From: Melastoma dodecandrum
Taxonomy: Eukaryota; Streptophyta; Magnoliopsida; Myrtales; Melastomataceae
Length of the DNA stretch: 64,000 bases
NCBI GenBank assembly: GCA_029817715.1
Contig: JARUPY010000089.1
Coordinates: 496,001-560,000, forward strand
Reading direction: 5' to 3'
Shown here: one piece after another, positions 10,828 through 22,242 of the stretch
Position numbering within the stretch: position 1 is the stretch's first letter
Layout: each line of letters begins with the position of its first letter
Translations under genes and position numbers: made by a program
Notes under the pieces: model-generated
The model's database searches: none
What the model was told of the DNA's origin: nothing
What the model saw: only the letters and a program-made list of their open reading frames with translations

Positions 10828-12456
10828 TTAGGAATTAAGCGCTTCCCAAATTAATGGAGTCCTTTGTCTTAGGATTTTATAGTGAGCTTCCCAGATAGTC
10901 GCGCGATAGGATTTGAGATATTTACCATTAACCTTTAATGGATGTCTGACCCCACTTCTCGTCATAAGCCGATAGCTATTAGATGAGTATGTTTCACATA
11001 CCTCATGTGGACCTTCCCAATTAGGGGACCATTTACCCAAAACTTGGTCTTTCGATTTAAGGGGTAGCACCATCTTCCAAACCAAGTCGCCCACTTTAAA
11101 GTGCTTATGGACAGCCCTTTTGTTATAATGCCTAGCAATCCTTTGTTTATGCACCTCGAGTCGGCCTATTACATCGAGTCGCTTCTTCTCTAATTCGTCC
11201 AAAGCGAGGTACATTGCCTCGTCTTGTAGATCAGGATGAGTCACCCTGAGCGACTTGTATCGAACCTCAATAGGTAGGACGGCGTCTTGCCCATATACTA
11301 ATGAAAAAGGGGTTTCCCCTGTGCTTTCTCTCTTAGTCACTCTTAAAGCCCACAAAGTGTCTTGTAATAGTTGGTGCCATTCTCTTGGATTTGCGCCAAT
11401 CATTTTCTGAATATTGTTCTTTATGAGTTTATTGGTAGCTTCCGCCTGTCCATTCGCCTGAGGATAATAAGGTGTTGAGTTGGTGATCGAGAAACCAAAC
11501 TCCGTAGTGAATTCTCGCATTTCCTCATTATTGAAAGCGGTGCCATTGTCCACTACAATATTCTGGGGAATTTCAAATATATAGATGATAGATGATTTAA
11601 GAAAATCGATCACTTCTTTGTGATCGATCTTCTTATATACCTGAGCCTCGACCCATTTAGTAAAATAATCGGTGGCGACTAGAATATAGGCGTCACCTTT
11701 ACTTGAGTGCGGATGGATTTCCCCGATTATATCTAAAGCCCAAGACCTAAATGGCCAAGGCTTGACGACTGAGACTAAGTCGGACGCTGAGGCCCTTGTC
11801 ACCGGACCATGTTTTTGACACTCTTGGCATCCCCTAGCCATTTCTATGCAGTTCTTTAGCATTGATGGCCAGTAAAAACCATGTCTTTGGATAGTCCAAG
11901 ACATTTTGGTGCCAGATTGGTGAGACCCGCATAAACCCTGGTGAGTCTCTAACATAATTGGGGTCGCTTCGTCTAAGTCGACGCACCTTAGTAGGACTCC
12001 TTCTTTGGTCTTTCTGTAAAGTACCCCATCTATAAGGGTGTACGACAAAGCCTGAGTCTTGATTCTTTGGCTCGCCTTTTGTGTTGGGTCGGAGAGGAAG
12101 TTAGTGATTGGCCTCCTCCAATCCTTATCGCTGGTCATTATGTCCAGAGTGAACGCGTCGCCTTGGGGAGCTAGGTGGGAAACTATTTCTGGGATACAAT
12201 CGCTTCCTCTTTTGGCCTTGTATCCTGAAGCCTTTTGGGCTAAGTCATTAGCGATGATATTTTCCCCTCGACCTATAAAGAAGAAAGTGATCGCTTCAAA
12301 TCGCTCGACCAGTTTACGGGCGATTTGATGATAGGGTGTGAGTTTCTCCTGGCATATAGAAGTACCATTCATCTGGTTAATCACCAGTTGAGAATCCCCC
12401 ATCACTGTAGCTTTCTTGGCTCCCAAGGTTAATAGTTCCTTTAGGAGCGTGATCAA
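10828..12456 (-). pseudogene. Tat pol: second RNase H (3' part) and integrase
   Basis: Open for 542 codons. Residues 1-80 are the end of an archaeal-type RNase H (GDSQLVINQMNG; N-IIANDLAQKAS). The integrase zinc-binding HHCC region follows (HQGLCGSHQSGT, ARGCQECQKHG). The catalytic core has the three acidic residues in DIIGEIHPHS, VVDNGTAF and QANGQAEATNK. The C-terminal part has WKMVLPLKSKDQVLGKWSPN and a GKYLKSY end. The enzyme would insert the element's cDNA into the genome. The reading frame breaks upstream at 12460, so it is not joined to RT. Confidence 0.88.
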
Positions 12457-12466
12457 AGCTTCATAT

Positions 12467-12823
12467 TCAGTCGCATTGTTTGGTGTGATCTGCCGTCAAG
12501 CGGTACGCTAGACGAACATCTTTCCCTAGTGGCGAAAGTATGCGAAGGCCTATTCCTACGCCGGATTTCGCCGAAGATCCGTCAAACCAACCCTGCCAGA
12601 TGTCCTCAAGGGATTCTTCCTGGTCGATTGATACGGATGGATCGTGGCTCACCAAGAAATCGGCCAGAGCCTGTCCTTTCACCGACTGTTGGGATTTGAA
12701 TCGTAGATCATACGCGGATAGCACTAAACTCCATTTACTAATTCTCCCAGTTAGCAGGGGACTTTCGAAGAAATATTTTATGACGGGAGACTTGGTAATG
12801 ACATGAACCTCTTGGGGATCCAA
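12467..12823 (-). pseudogene. Tat pol: end of first RNase H and start of archaeal-type RNase H
   Basis: The segment shows KWSLVLSAYDLRFKSQQS and KGQALADFL, which close the degenerate gypsy-type RNase H. It continues with WQGWFDGSSAKSGVGIGLRI, the DGS-type first strand of a second, archaeal-type RNase H that carries on in the next frame at 12456. A frameshift lies between them. The pair of RNase H domains marks the Tat lineage. Confidence 0.85.
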
Positions 12824-13667
12824 TATAATGTCTTAGCTTAGTAACAGTATAAAAGACTGACAAGCATAACTTCTCCTTAATTATATAGCGTTTTTCTGTA
12901 GCGGTTAGTTGTCTTGACAAATAGTAAACCGCTCTATCAGTTTTGTCTTCCGCCACTTGGGCTAACATGGCACCGATGACTGATTCAGTCGCTGCCACGT
13001 AAAGCAGATAGGGCTTTCCTATCCGAGGAGGGGCAAGCACAGGCGGCTTCATTAAATACTCCTTTAAGCCTTCAAATGCTTTTTGGTGTTCGTCGCTCCA
13101 AATAAAATTTCCCTTTGCCTTTAGTAAAGTCGAGAAGACTTCTGTCCGTCCAGCGACGTTACCAATAAATCGCCTTAGATAATTGACCCTCCCTAAGAAA
13201 GCCTGTAACTGCTTCTTGTTGCTCGGAGGGTTCAATCTTTGAATGGCATTCACTTTGTTCTGGTCGACTTCTATGCCACGTTGATGGACTAGGAACCCTA
13301 GGAAATGTCCTGCTCTTACTCCAAAAGTACATTTGAGAGGATTTAGTTTGAGCTGGTGTTTTCTCATTTGGAGGAAAGCATTCCTAAGATCATTAACATG
13401 CGACCTCTCGTCTTTTGATTTGACCACTATATCATCTATGTATACCTCGACTGTTTTGGCAATCGAAGCATCAAAAATGGCGTTCATGGCTCGTTGGTAA
13501 GTTGCACCAGCGTTTTTAAGCCCAAACGGCATGACTACCCACTTGAAAATGCCTAAGGGACATCTGAACGCGGTTTTATGGATATCTTCCTCAGCCAAGA
13601 AAATTTGGTTATATCCTGAGAAAACCATCCATGAATGACATAATTTGGTGCCCTGCAGTCTTATCAA
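12738..13667 (-). pseudogene. Tat pol: reverse transcriptase and degenerate RNase H
   Basis: Contains TAFRCPLGIFKWVVMPFGLK, the catalytic YIDDIVVKSK, FLGFLVHQRGIEV and the connection domain. A gypsy-type RNase H follows in which the usual catalytic DAS start reads VAATES, so it is presumably inactive. The N-terminal RT motifs lie in two other frames (13609-13791 and 13719-14375), so the RT is broken. Confidence 0.88.
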
Positions 13668-14375
13668 CTAAGTCGTCTGCAATGGGCATGGGATATTCAT
13701 CCTTTGGAGTAGCACGATTTAGGTCTCTGAAGTCGATGCAGACTCTAATCTTGCCATTTTTTTTATTACAGGGACTATGCTGGATATCCACTCGGTGTAC
13801 CTCGATGTTCTTATATACCCGGCTTTAAAGAGCTTCTTGACTTCTTCGAATGCTGCCTGAGTGACTTCATGAGTCATTCTCCTTGGTGCCTGTTGGACTG
13901 GTTTAAATCCTGCTCTGATTGGCAACTTATGTTCTACAAGTCGACGATCTAGGCCAGGCATTTCAGTATAGTCCCAGGCGAAACAGTCCTTGAATTCTTC
14001 AAGAGTAGTCTTAATAGAATTGAAAAGTTCTTTATTCATTGAAGAACTAACGAAAACAATCCGAGGGCTAGATTCCTCGCCTAAATTGATACTTACAAGC
14101 GAGTCACATGGCATCATAAGTGACTCGCGCCCCTGGACACCGCCTAAGTCGGTATCAATGGACTTAGATAAGTTAGCCTCAGCATTTACATTGCTTATTT
14201 GGCAACCTAATTTCCTAGACTTCCTAGCATACTCCTGTAGTCGCTGGAGGACATCAGCGACTACATAGCCTCCTCCTTCGTCACTGTCCATACAACCCTT
14301 CGTGCAGGAGTCTATCGGGCTCCAACTCCGTCGCAGCACTTTCCTGGCTCTTAGGCGCCTCCCCCTTGTTGCCAT
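13609..14375 (-). pseudogene. Tat pol: N-terminal RT region, two frames
   Basis: 13719-14375 carries the pre-RT spacer and KLPIRAGFKPVQQAPRRM with the GYIRTSRYTEWISSIVPV motif. 13609-13791 carries GKIRVCIDFRDLNRATPKDE. The frames differ, which shows a frameshift near 13755-13775 (a T-rich run is present on the + strand). Confidence 0.8.
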
Positions 14376-14547
14376 TAGGACTGTTGTCTATCTCGCCTCT
14401 ATCCTTGGTTGGGACAACTTCCTGCAGGACCTCATCCATGTCCTTGTCCGTGAAGTCGAGCCCCCATCCTGTCGGCGCGATTGGCCCTCATCGGGCTTGG
14501 GGTGAGAGGTGCCATAGCTCACAATGAAATCGAACTTCCCGGAGGGT

Positions 14548-15567
14548 TCACCTAGGGGTGAGGTCCTTGATCGTCTTGCATGTTTCTGCATGTAAAACGC
14601 CCTTGTCACAACAGGAATATTCATCAGCCCTGATAGTCTCTATTTCAGAATCAAGCCATAAAATCAACTCCCTATGCAAAGTCGACGGGATCGCGGCGGC
14701 TTTATGAAGCCAATCGCGTCCCAAAAGCGCATTAAACGAAGGGGCTATGTCAATTACGAAGAAAGCAGTTTCCCGCTCGTGTCTTCCGACGCCTAAATGC
14801 ACAGAGCATATCCCCAGGCATTCGGACTTCCTCCCATTAAAGCCGCTTACAGCCATATCGGTTCGTACCAACTCGCTAGGCTTGTACCCAAGTAGTCTAA
14901 ACTTGGTGAGTGGGAGAACGTTGACGGTGGCGCCGTTGTCTATTAAGACTCGGCCCACCAAAACGCCATCAAAGGTGGCTGTGATGTATAACGAGTGCAT
15001 GTGCTGTTTCATGCGATCCGATGGTTTCCTCAGCCAGTGTAGAGGGAAGCCAGATGGAAAAGAAGTGACCTTAGAGTCCAAAGTTTTACCTTTCGGCGCC
15101 TCCAACTTGTCGTTGCAGGCGAACTCGGCAGGAAAGGTGAGAGCATTACAACTCACAAGGGGCCCCTGCTCTGCGTCGAAGTCGCAGGGCCTGTCTCCTC
15201 GTAAAGAAGTATAGTCGAAGCTTGAGCTCGGGTTTTCCGAGTAATCAGTAGACTCGACCCGTTCAGGCTCCTCGACTTGTTTCTCTGCGGCTTGGTTCCC
15301 TTCCGAGGGTAGCATCGCAGGGGTCATCCTAGGTCTTTTTTGGGCGTGACTAAGGCGCCTTTCCTTTCTCTTTTGGGCCCTTAAAGGGGGTGCAACCTTC
15401 CTTTCCACTTTCTCCACGAATCGGCCGTCGACTGGGTCATATCCCACCTGTACCGGAGTACTTTCTGGTCTATTTGAAGGTTTACTAGGGTTTGAATTAC
15501 CTGTACCCTCGGGGTGGACCGCTTTCACCAGTATCTCCCCTTTTGCGGACAAGTCGACCAGCCGCAA
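14548..15567 (-). pseudogene. Tat protease region
   Basis: Open for 339 codons. A basic Lys/Arg spacer precedes an aspartic protease with VLIDNGATVNVLP, the Tat-type form of the D-T/S-G active site, followed by LLGRDWLHKA, the second conserved protease block. It would process the gag-pol precursor. It is separated from gag by about 0.8 kb of broken sequence. Confidence 0.8.
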
Positions 15568-16375
15568 GAAGTAGTTGACGCAGCACGCTGTGCAGAGCTA
15601 GGTAATAAGTATCCGATTATGGGCAATCAGCTTGCATTTCTGGCACAGTAGCTTCTCGTCCAAAAATTGGGCGATAGGAGGTCCGCTCCGCAATTCCTGG
15701 GGGTCGACTGTCTGCGACGCATAACGAGGCCTGCGACTTGTAGCCTGTTGGGGTCGGTCTACTCCCTTATGCTCTTCCACAGGTCTTATCTCCTTGACAG
15801 GGGTAGTCCTAGTGTACCCCTGCTTGACGACTCTTTGGCCGGACGAGTTTATAAACTCAAGTCACCGTGCTGGGCGTTCTGTACCCCGGGCGGCTGCCTC
15901 TCCATTCCCCCCATGCCCCTGGGAACCTCCTCTTCCTCCTCGCGAAGCCGGTCGGCGATCCACACTAGGAGGACTTTTGAGGACCTGAAAAGGTCCTCGG
16001 GGGGCAGTCAACGACATTGCTGCTTCCTCGAAAGGAGTCAGGTCATACCAGTCTTCTGTCTTACTGTCCAACAGGTACTTCTTAAATGTGTGGCATTGGT
16101 CCGTCGTATGAGTGTCGTTCAGGTGCCAGTGGCAAAGCTACTTGTCCCTTCCCTTTGGCAGGATGACGACCCCACGCTCAGCCAGCGTCGCTTCATCAGG
16201 GCATTAGCCACCAAGGTCTCGCCGGTTGCTTGCAAATCCTGCGAGGGTATAGCAGAGTCATTAATGACTTCTACAAGGTTAACCCATACTATCAAATGTA
16301 TGAATGGCGACTTCGTCGTCAAATGGATTATCATCCACCATGGCGACTTCATCGACTTCGGGAAAATAGAGCTCT
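15568..16375 (-). pseudogene. Tat gag-pol junction, decayed
   Basis: Degenerate stretch between gag and protease with no long open frame in the element's orientation. A minus-strand fragment at 15862-16071 (SKTEDWYDLTPFEEAAMSL) looks like the remains of the linker. The + strand ORFs here are shadows. Confidence 0.55.
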
Positions 16376-18127
16376 TTAGACTATTAAATCCTGAATTATA
16401 TTTCTAAAGGACAGGCAGTCCTTGGTAGTATGGGTGAAGGAACCATGCCACTTGCAGTAATTCCTACTTTTTTCCCTTTCTGTCTGAGGGACTCGATGAC
16501 CAGGCTTAAGCCTGATCCTTTTCTTTTGATAAAGCCAGTCAAAAATGGCGTCGACTTTATCTGTGTCGAAGGAGTACTTCCTTTCCTCGGCATTTTTCTG
16601 GGAGGCTTTGGCTTTAGAATTTTTCCTAGTCAAGAGGTCACATATAGTTGACTCTCCCTTAACAAACTCGGCTACGTCGACTTCATAAGTATCAACTTGG
16701 TAGGCTCGAGTCAGCTTGGCTTCTTCTGTTAGGAGCTGATAGTACTCAGTGGCTCTCCTTGCTAAATCATATAAATCGGCAAAGCGCTCCCCTTGAAGCT
16801 TTTTCTGGAAAGGAATGGACAATGCATTTAATGCGAGGAGCAACTGGTCTTTCTCCGGTATGGGAGGCCTACACCGTAATAAGGCCTTTCTAAGTTTCAT
16901 TAAAAACTGCCCCGGGTGTTCCCCATTAGCCTGCCTAAGGCGCATAACCTCAAACATCGACATGGGGGTATCAAGTCGAGCAAAGGTTTTAACAAACATG
17001 GACTGCATCTGAGTCCATGAAGCTACTGACCCCGACGGCAAACCTGCATACCAGGTAAAGGCATCCCCGGTTAATGAATTCGGGAAGAGCTTTAGTTTCC
17101 AGAAGTCATTCCCGGCCGCCTCGCCAAGTTGATGAGTGAAGCGAGCAATATGCTCAAGTGGAGTCATTTCATCTTCGCCTGAGAAGCGAGTGAAGTCGGG
17201 CACCTTATAACCCCTAGGTAAAGGGAAATCCCTGTCAATGTACGCAGGATAAGGAGGCCTGTATAAACAGGTGTCATCTCGCCGAGCTATTCCGGGGACG
17301 ACTTGCTCTATAACCTGAGTTATGGCCTCTCTTAAGTCTGGGGGTACACCGCCTATCGGCCCCTGCCCTGCGAATCGAGTTGGCCTTGACGGGCTATACG
17401 GAGGCCTTTCTCCCATTGTCTGGCTCGTTGGATCCCTTACATAAAATGAAGGCTCCTCACGATGATTACCACTCTGGGGTCCAGGCTCATAGGGACCTCC
17501 AACTGCGTCGACCATTGGCTCTTTTCCAGGGCGACGAGCCGGAATAAAATCCTCCCCGCGATCTGTTTCCTCTTGGAAGTCCTCTGCCTCATCCCAATAC
17601 GTATTCGCTGGTCGACTACGTGAAGAAGAGGGTCGACCAGGGGAAACCAGATTCCCGGGTTCAAAGAGAGCATTCGTCCTTATCTCAGATTGCTCAAAAG
17701 TCACGTTACGTGGCCCTTGAGTAGTCCGACGAGCGTCTGCCATGAACGTAGACTCCCTAAAGGGGGCCTCTCTCATACGCGGCCTCACTTTTTCCTCGTC
17801 TCTCGGGCTAGAAAGACGCCCTATTAGAGTTTGGACATCGATTAGGATGCCCTTCATATCAGTCAACTCCTGACGCACATTTCCCAATTCCTTGTGGAAC
17901 TCCAGTCTCGAAATAAATTCGGACGAGGCATGTGAATCAAAAGCGGATTGGTTTGTTGCTGCCTGGCCTCCTAGGGCCGGCGCTTGGGCGTGTGAATCAA
18001 AAGTGGACTGGTTTGTAGTTGCCTGGCCTCCTGGGGCCGGCGCCTCCAAGTTCATTCCCGGAGGAAGTTCCTGGTTTTCCCCATCTAAGGGATTCTGAGA
18101 CTCACGGCTTCGAGTATTTCTCGGCAT
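16376..18127 (-). CDS. Tat gag polyprotein
   Basis: Open for 583 codons from ATG 18127, 36 bases downstream of the primer site. The N-terminal half is low-complexity, with a duplicated PGGQATTNQS / LGGQAATNQS block. The retrotransposon gag domain is at about residues 320-440 (MTPLEHIARFTHQLGEAAGN, SWTQMQSMFVKTFA, GEHPGQFLMKLRKALL). A Cys/His cluster is near the end (CKWHGSFTHTTKDC). Gag packages element RNA into cytoplasmic particles. It is the only long Tat frame still starting at its own ATG and ending near full length. Confidence 0.85.
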   Translation of the reverse strand: MPRNTRSRESQNPLDGENQELPPGMNLEAPAPGGQATTNQSTFDSHAQAPALGGQAATNQSAFDSHASSEFISRLEFHKELGNVRQELTDMKGILIDVQTLIGRLSSPRDEEKVRPRMREAPFRESTFMADARRTTQGPRNVTFEQSEIRTNALFEPGNLVSPGRPSSSRSRPANTYWDEAEDFQEETDRGEDFIPARRPGKEPMVDAVGGPYEPGPQSGNHREEPSFYVRDPTSQTMGERPPYSPSRPTRFAGQGPIGGVPPDLREAITQVIEQVVPGIARRDDTCLYRPPYPAYIDRDFPLPRGYKVPDFTRFSGEDEMTPLEHIARFTHQLGEAAGNDFWKLKLFPNSLTGDAFTWYAGLPSGSVASWTQMQSMFVKTFARLDTPMSMFEVMRLRQANGEHPGQFLMKLRKALLRCRPPIPEKDQLLLALNALSIPFQKKLQGERFADLYDLARRATEYYQLLTEEAKLTRAYQVDTYEVDVAEFVKGESTICDLLTRKNSKAKASQKNAEERKYSFDTDKVDAIFDWLYQKKRIRLKPGHRVPQTEREKSRNYCKWHGSFTHTTKDCLSFRNIIQDLIV

Positions 18128-18162
18128 TTGAGACTAAGATCCCTTTTTTTTTCCTCAACGTT

Positions 18163-18180
18163 CTCCCAATGTGGTCGCCA
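18163..18180 (-). other. Primer binding site of Tat element (tRNA-Arg-like)
   Basis: On the minus strand it reads TGGCGACCACATTGGGAG, six bases after the 5' LTR. It complements the 3' end of a plant tRNA-Arg as I recall it, with one mismatch. An Arg-tRNA primer is usual for Tat/Ogre elements. Confidence 0.75.
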
Positions 18181-18186
18181 AAAACG

Positions 18187-19174
18187 TGTTCGCCTATAGA
18201 ACGGATCACGTCGGAAATATTTGGCAAAGGACTCACAGGAATTGAATTGTGGACGCCAGTAAGAAGATGCACAATTTTATTGAAATGAAATGCAAGTCTT
18301 ACAATCTTAACGAATTAAGAAAAAACAGGGCTTACAGCCATTAGAAATTGAAAAAAAGTGCAAGTGGTGACAAATGTGGAAATCTGTGACGGCGGAGAAC
18401 TTGTGACGAAGGCCTTGGAAGCTCACTCCGTCGGTAGTGGTCGCTGGCGGGAATATGTGACGAAGGCTCTACGAGCTCACTCCGTCGGTGGTGTCGCTGG
18501 CGGGGGATTGACGGCAAAGGCCCTACGAGCTCACTCTGTCGGTGGAAGGGTAGTTGACCTATAAACCGGGTCAGGGTATCTAATTCCTAAGGTTGACGAA
18601 CAAACTTTAGAGTTTTGGCTGTGTATGGTCGTGTCCTTATCTTGAAGAATTCCTCTCTCCTATTTATAGAGGACTTGTACGTGATTAACACGTAACAGAT
18701 AGATCAGTTTGCAGATCGTGTTATAGATCGTGATCCCTAATATCGTGGGAGTGTCCTAACAACCCCCTTGATATATGGGATCACGTTCCTGGATATTTAA
18801 GATCAGTTACGATCCTTCACAAACGTGTTTGAAAATGAATAAATTTATTTCAACCTTATCGACTTGACTGATCTGTACGGACTACGATCGACTTGGTCGA
18901 CTTATCCAAAATTCCGTCGACTTGACCCTACTAGTAGGCCTAGCTACTGTCGAGTCATCTTGGTTGACTTTGATTACCATATTCTTTCGTTGTGAGTCGA
19001 CCTAGTCGACCCCGTCCATATGTCGACCTAGTCGACTTCGTCATAAGTCGACTTAGTCGACTTCGTCATGAGTCGGCCTAGACGACTGTATCTTGGGCCG
19101 CCTCGGAGTGTGGCTTGAGGGATTACTGGGTTTCTGTTCTAAGCCCAGGCCCAAAATTATTTGCCATATCAACA
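18187..19174 (-). mobile_element. 5' LTR of Tat element
   Basis: 988-bp LTR beginning TGTTGATATGG in element orientation. It carries TATAAATAG at 18660-18668, a three-unit ~60-bp array at about 18403-18550 and the GTCGAC palindrome array at 18995-19085. Its U3 end abuts DIR3, so its promoter points away from that gene. Confidence 0.93.
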
Positions 19175-19179
19175 ATGTG
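19175..19179 (+). repeat. Target site duplication ATGTG, right
   Basis: Identical to 6375-6379. The ATG inside it is in frame with DIR3 60 bases upstream of the main start, and could add 20 residues before the signal peptide. Confidence 0.93.
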
Positions 19180-19234
19180 CTCGTCAGTTTTCTATTCATT
19201 CATTTCGTGTTTTAGGAAAACAATAGACGAAGGA

Positions 19235-19822
19235 ATGTCTTCCTCCTACAAGGCGCTCTTGGTCGCCCTTCACGTCCTCTTCATAGTTGCGACGCACATG
19301 TACGCTTCTGAAGCCACCCCCTCCCCTCCTCCTCTTTGCCCTTCCCCGTCGTATCCTCCCCCTTCCCAGGACAAGACGTCGACGTTCTACCTGCAGAAAA
19401 TCCTCGCGGACGGCACCAATGACGCCGTCGCTAACACGGTCCCCGTTGCGGGGATCCAAGGCAAGGCTTTTGGCCTCCAACAGTTTGGGACGGTCTTGGT
19501 CTACGACGTCAACATGACTGCCACTCCTAGCCGGAACTCCACCTTGATCGGCCAGGAGTACGGGACCTTCGCCGTAGTGAGCCTAAAAGGGTTTGTCTAC
19601 ATGGTCTCCTCGACTTATGTGTTCACATCCGGAGAGCTAGCCGGCAGCACGTTGACGGTACTCGGTATTTTCGACATGATGCAGCCGGTCAGTTATATCC
19701 CAATCGTGGGAGGAACTAACGCGTTAACTTATGCAATTGGATACATTGCATATCAAATTATTATCCTGGAGCCACCGTACATCGTCTTAAAACTCACGGC
19801 TAACTATAAAATCGGTGCATAG
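19235..19822 (+). CDS. Dirigent protein DIR3, promoter displaced
   Basis: Intact 195-aa secreted dirigent protein. Start ATG 19235 (MSSSYKALLV) matches the start of DIR4 and DIR6. It has a signal peptide to about residue 25 (MYASEA), a Pro-rich linker (PSPPPLCPSPSYPPP), then the dirigent domain: TFYLQKILADGTNDAVANTV, QQFGTVLVYDVNMTATPS, STYVFTSGELAGSTLTVLGI, VGGTNALTYAIGYI. It is very close to DIR4. The 5' leader is interrupted by the Tat insertion 56 bp before the ATG, and its TATA region is now at about 6350. The coding frame is undamaged, which suggests either recent loss of expression or use of a new promoter. An in-frame ATG at 19175 could lengthen the N-terminus. Confidence 0.9.
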   Translation: MSSSYKALLVALHVLFIVATHMYASEATPSPPPLCPSPSYPPPSQDKTSTFYLQKILADGTNDAVANTVPVAGIQGKAFGLQQFGTVLVYDVNMTATPSRNSTLIGQEYGTFAVVSLKGFVYMVSSTYVFTSGELAGSTLTVLGIFDMMQPVSYIPIVGGTNALTYAIGYIAYQIIILEPPYIVLKLTANYKIGA

Positions 19823-22149
19823 TCTAAGTACAGCACGTTGTCTGTTTCGTTGTATGGATTTGCAGGCAAGCTACACGATAGTAAATGATAATGGAATAAA
19901 GGCGTACCAAAAACATGCACTATAAGTCGCATGTGTTACGAATTAAAGTAATGTTGTTTTCCAAGTTTCTCGATTAATTGAAAAGGGTGACAATGTTAAG
20001 TATTGTAAAAAGATTCTTCCACTTTCGAGCTACCACTTTACGAAGAGGAGGGAGCTGCAGTCTCCTTTTTATAATTCCTATAATGTTTTTAGTTTTATAA
20101 ATAGTTATTATAAGGCTTACATTTTTAAGCAATTTTATAAAGTTTGTCTTGTTCTCAAATCTTTCCTTTTTTCCAATATTTTTCTTCATAGTTCGATAAT
20201 CGACGTGATCACAAGAGTGCCCTAGAAACTAACATCATCAAATGCGTTGTACCTTGGAAAATGAGCCAAACGAATATACGTGCTGTCGGACACTCGTCGT
20301 AGTGCGGGACACACCACAGGAACAATGGGTCAATGATACCAATATGGTACGAGGGTAAGCAGTTTGAATTCGCTTAAAGAGATTTTCGGTTCAAAACATA
20401 CCGTACGCAGTCACTCTTGTTGGAAAACTCACCCACTAAAGTCAGATGTCCTACTCGAGTCAAGTTCGGATTAATTGGAACAAAGCTCTGTGTCAGTAAG
20501 AAAGCAAAAGGAAACAGTGTGAAGTTGGATTAGATGATGACAATATTATGTAAATAAGAAATTCAGGAGAATAAAGAGACATGAGTAGAGAAAGGATCGT
20601 GTTGTAGGTCGAGGAGGTTCAGGCCTAATCCAGAAGGAATTAAGGAATGTTTCTCTTTGTATAAGGGCATGTTGTTTTGGGCAAGGAGGGCAAGAATGTA
20701 AAAGCATAAGTTTATTATGGGATCGTTTTACTTGACTGCACCCCTTCTTATATGGGCGTTCTGGTGTAGTACAGATAACACAGAATGAAAAACAACTTTC
20801 GGTTTTCCTTCTTCTCTTCTTCTTCTTCTTTCTCTTTTCTTTTCTGGGTTTGTTCCACATCCATGGCGTCCTATCTATCAGCTTCTGTCTAGTTGCACTC
20901 CGGATACCGAGAGAGCGACAAAAAAAAACGATGTGGTCACTGGTAAAGCTAAAAGACAAGAACAATGATCACATTAATCACGAGACAAGAACAATGCTTC
21001 ACAAAACCGGAAGAAACCAAAGTGATGAAAGGGAAGAATGCCATGGGACAAAAAGTGTCTCCGCAAGGGTTAATGTTCATGCCTTACCACAAAGGAAATG
21101 ATGTTTAATTATACTAAAAGAAACCACTAAAGCCGTCGGGACAACTGTTTAGAAATAGAAATTCTAGGCCACAGATCTCGACATCATCTGTGGATCAACG
21201 ATCCAGAATGTAGGCCCGAAGTACAAGAAGCCATAGTAAGGAGGCGATTGTGGAAACACACCAGGCGAAGGCTTGCGGGCGAAGCAGTTACCAAGCGACG
21301 GAGCTACCAGGTGATGAGGGTCAACGAGGTAATCAAGCGACAGTCAACTGGACGAGCGAGAAAACTCTGTTGCGAAGGCTAGTGGGCGATATGGTCGATC
21401 AGTAGGTATTATGGGAAGATTTCGGACGATCTCAAGACATGAAAGAAAATTGTCGCCAAGATTGCTCAAATGGAAAGGAGATATTATCTTAAGACTAGCA
21501 ACAAAGACGCGTAATATATGTATAATATTTTATTATCGTACATATGTAGGTTTAGCCTTGTATAAATAGTTGTTCTTAGGCATTGCATACGAACACCTCT
21601 CTATAGACGGACATATTGTCTGGCATCCGTGAGTGCTTTCTCTTAAGGGTGTATGTCTACTGCCTTCTCCTCTCTTTCTTCATTCATATCACAATTACAC
21701 AACGAACCTCCGAGTACCGATTGCTTGTAATGTCGGAGATTTCCGACCTGTTTGGATGCGGCTTGTCCAGCGATCACTTCTGGAGCGAACAACAACACAA
21801 GAAAACGTGGAGGATATGTAACCACACCTCTACGAGCATAGTAAGGAATTGATGTTTGGAATGAACGTCGCGCCTGAGACAAAACAACAGAAAAACCTTA
21901 ACCCCTGCGATTCTTCCTCAAAAGTAAGATCCGATGTAAGAGAAAACTTATTCCTATAAGCATTGGAAGCCAGCCATTCAAGGGGATCCGTAATATGAGT
22001 GTTATCGTCTTTTTAATTCAACCACGACAGCTCGTCAAAACACGTAATCAATCACAAGTATCACGAGGATTGTACCAACCTACAGTGGTCCACTAAAATA
22101 TTTCCTTTTTCACCGTTGTTCGTTTTTATTTTTACCTTTCACCGTTCTT
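19823..22149. other. Intergenic, DIR3 to first viral copy
   Basis: No gene is supported. The region contains a CT/GA-rich stretch (20800-20860) and a TATAAATAG at about 21560 followed by pyrimidine-rich sequence that looks promoter- or LTR-like but has no partner copy or TSD that I can find. The short ORFs have no known domain. Confidence 0.5.
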
Positions 22150-22242
22150 TCCCCTTTTTTCTGGTTTCTAATTTTAACTTCCCAAAACTTAACTTCTTAT
22201 AACTTAGTCCTTCAAGACAATAAAGAAAATTGTTCTTAAGCG

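Larger units (their letters stand above)
6380..19174 (-). mobile_element. Tat-lineage Ty3/gypsy LTR retrotransposon, degenerate
   Basis: A complete 12.8-kb insertion bounded by two LTRs and a 5-bp TSD (ATGTG). On the minus strand, after the 5' LTR (18187-19174), come a primer site resembling tRNA-Arg, gag, protease, RT, RNase H, a second archaeal-type RNase H and integrase. A plant mobile domain gene then lies in antisense (7552-10699), followed by the polypurine tract and 3' LTR. Dual RNase H, the Arg-tRNA primer and the antisense ORF are known marks of the Tat/Ogre group. Gag is open, but the rest is broken by stops and frameshifts, so the copy cannot make its own enzymes. It sits in the 5' leader of DIR3. 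Confidence 0.92.

Noticed and set aside
20546..20965. 139-codon minus-strand ORF
   Set aside because: Lys/Arg-rich product of a CT-repeat stretch; no domain.
21120..22090. Possible solo LTR with TATAAATAG near 21560
   Set aside because: No TG..CA ends with a target duplication and no second copy found by eye.
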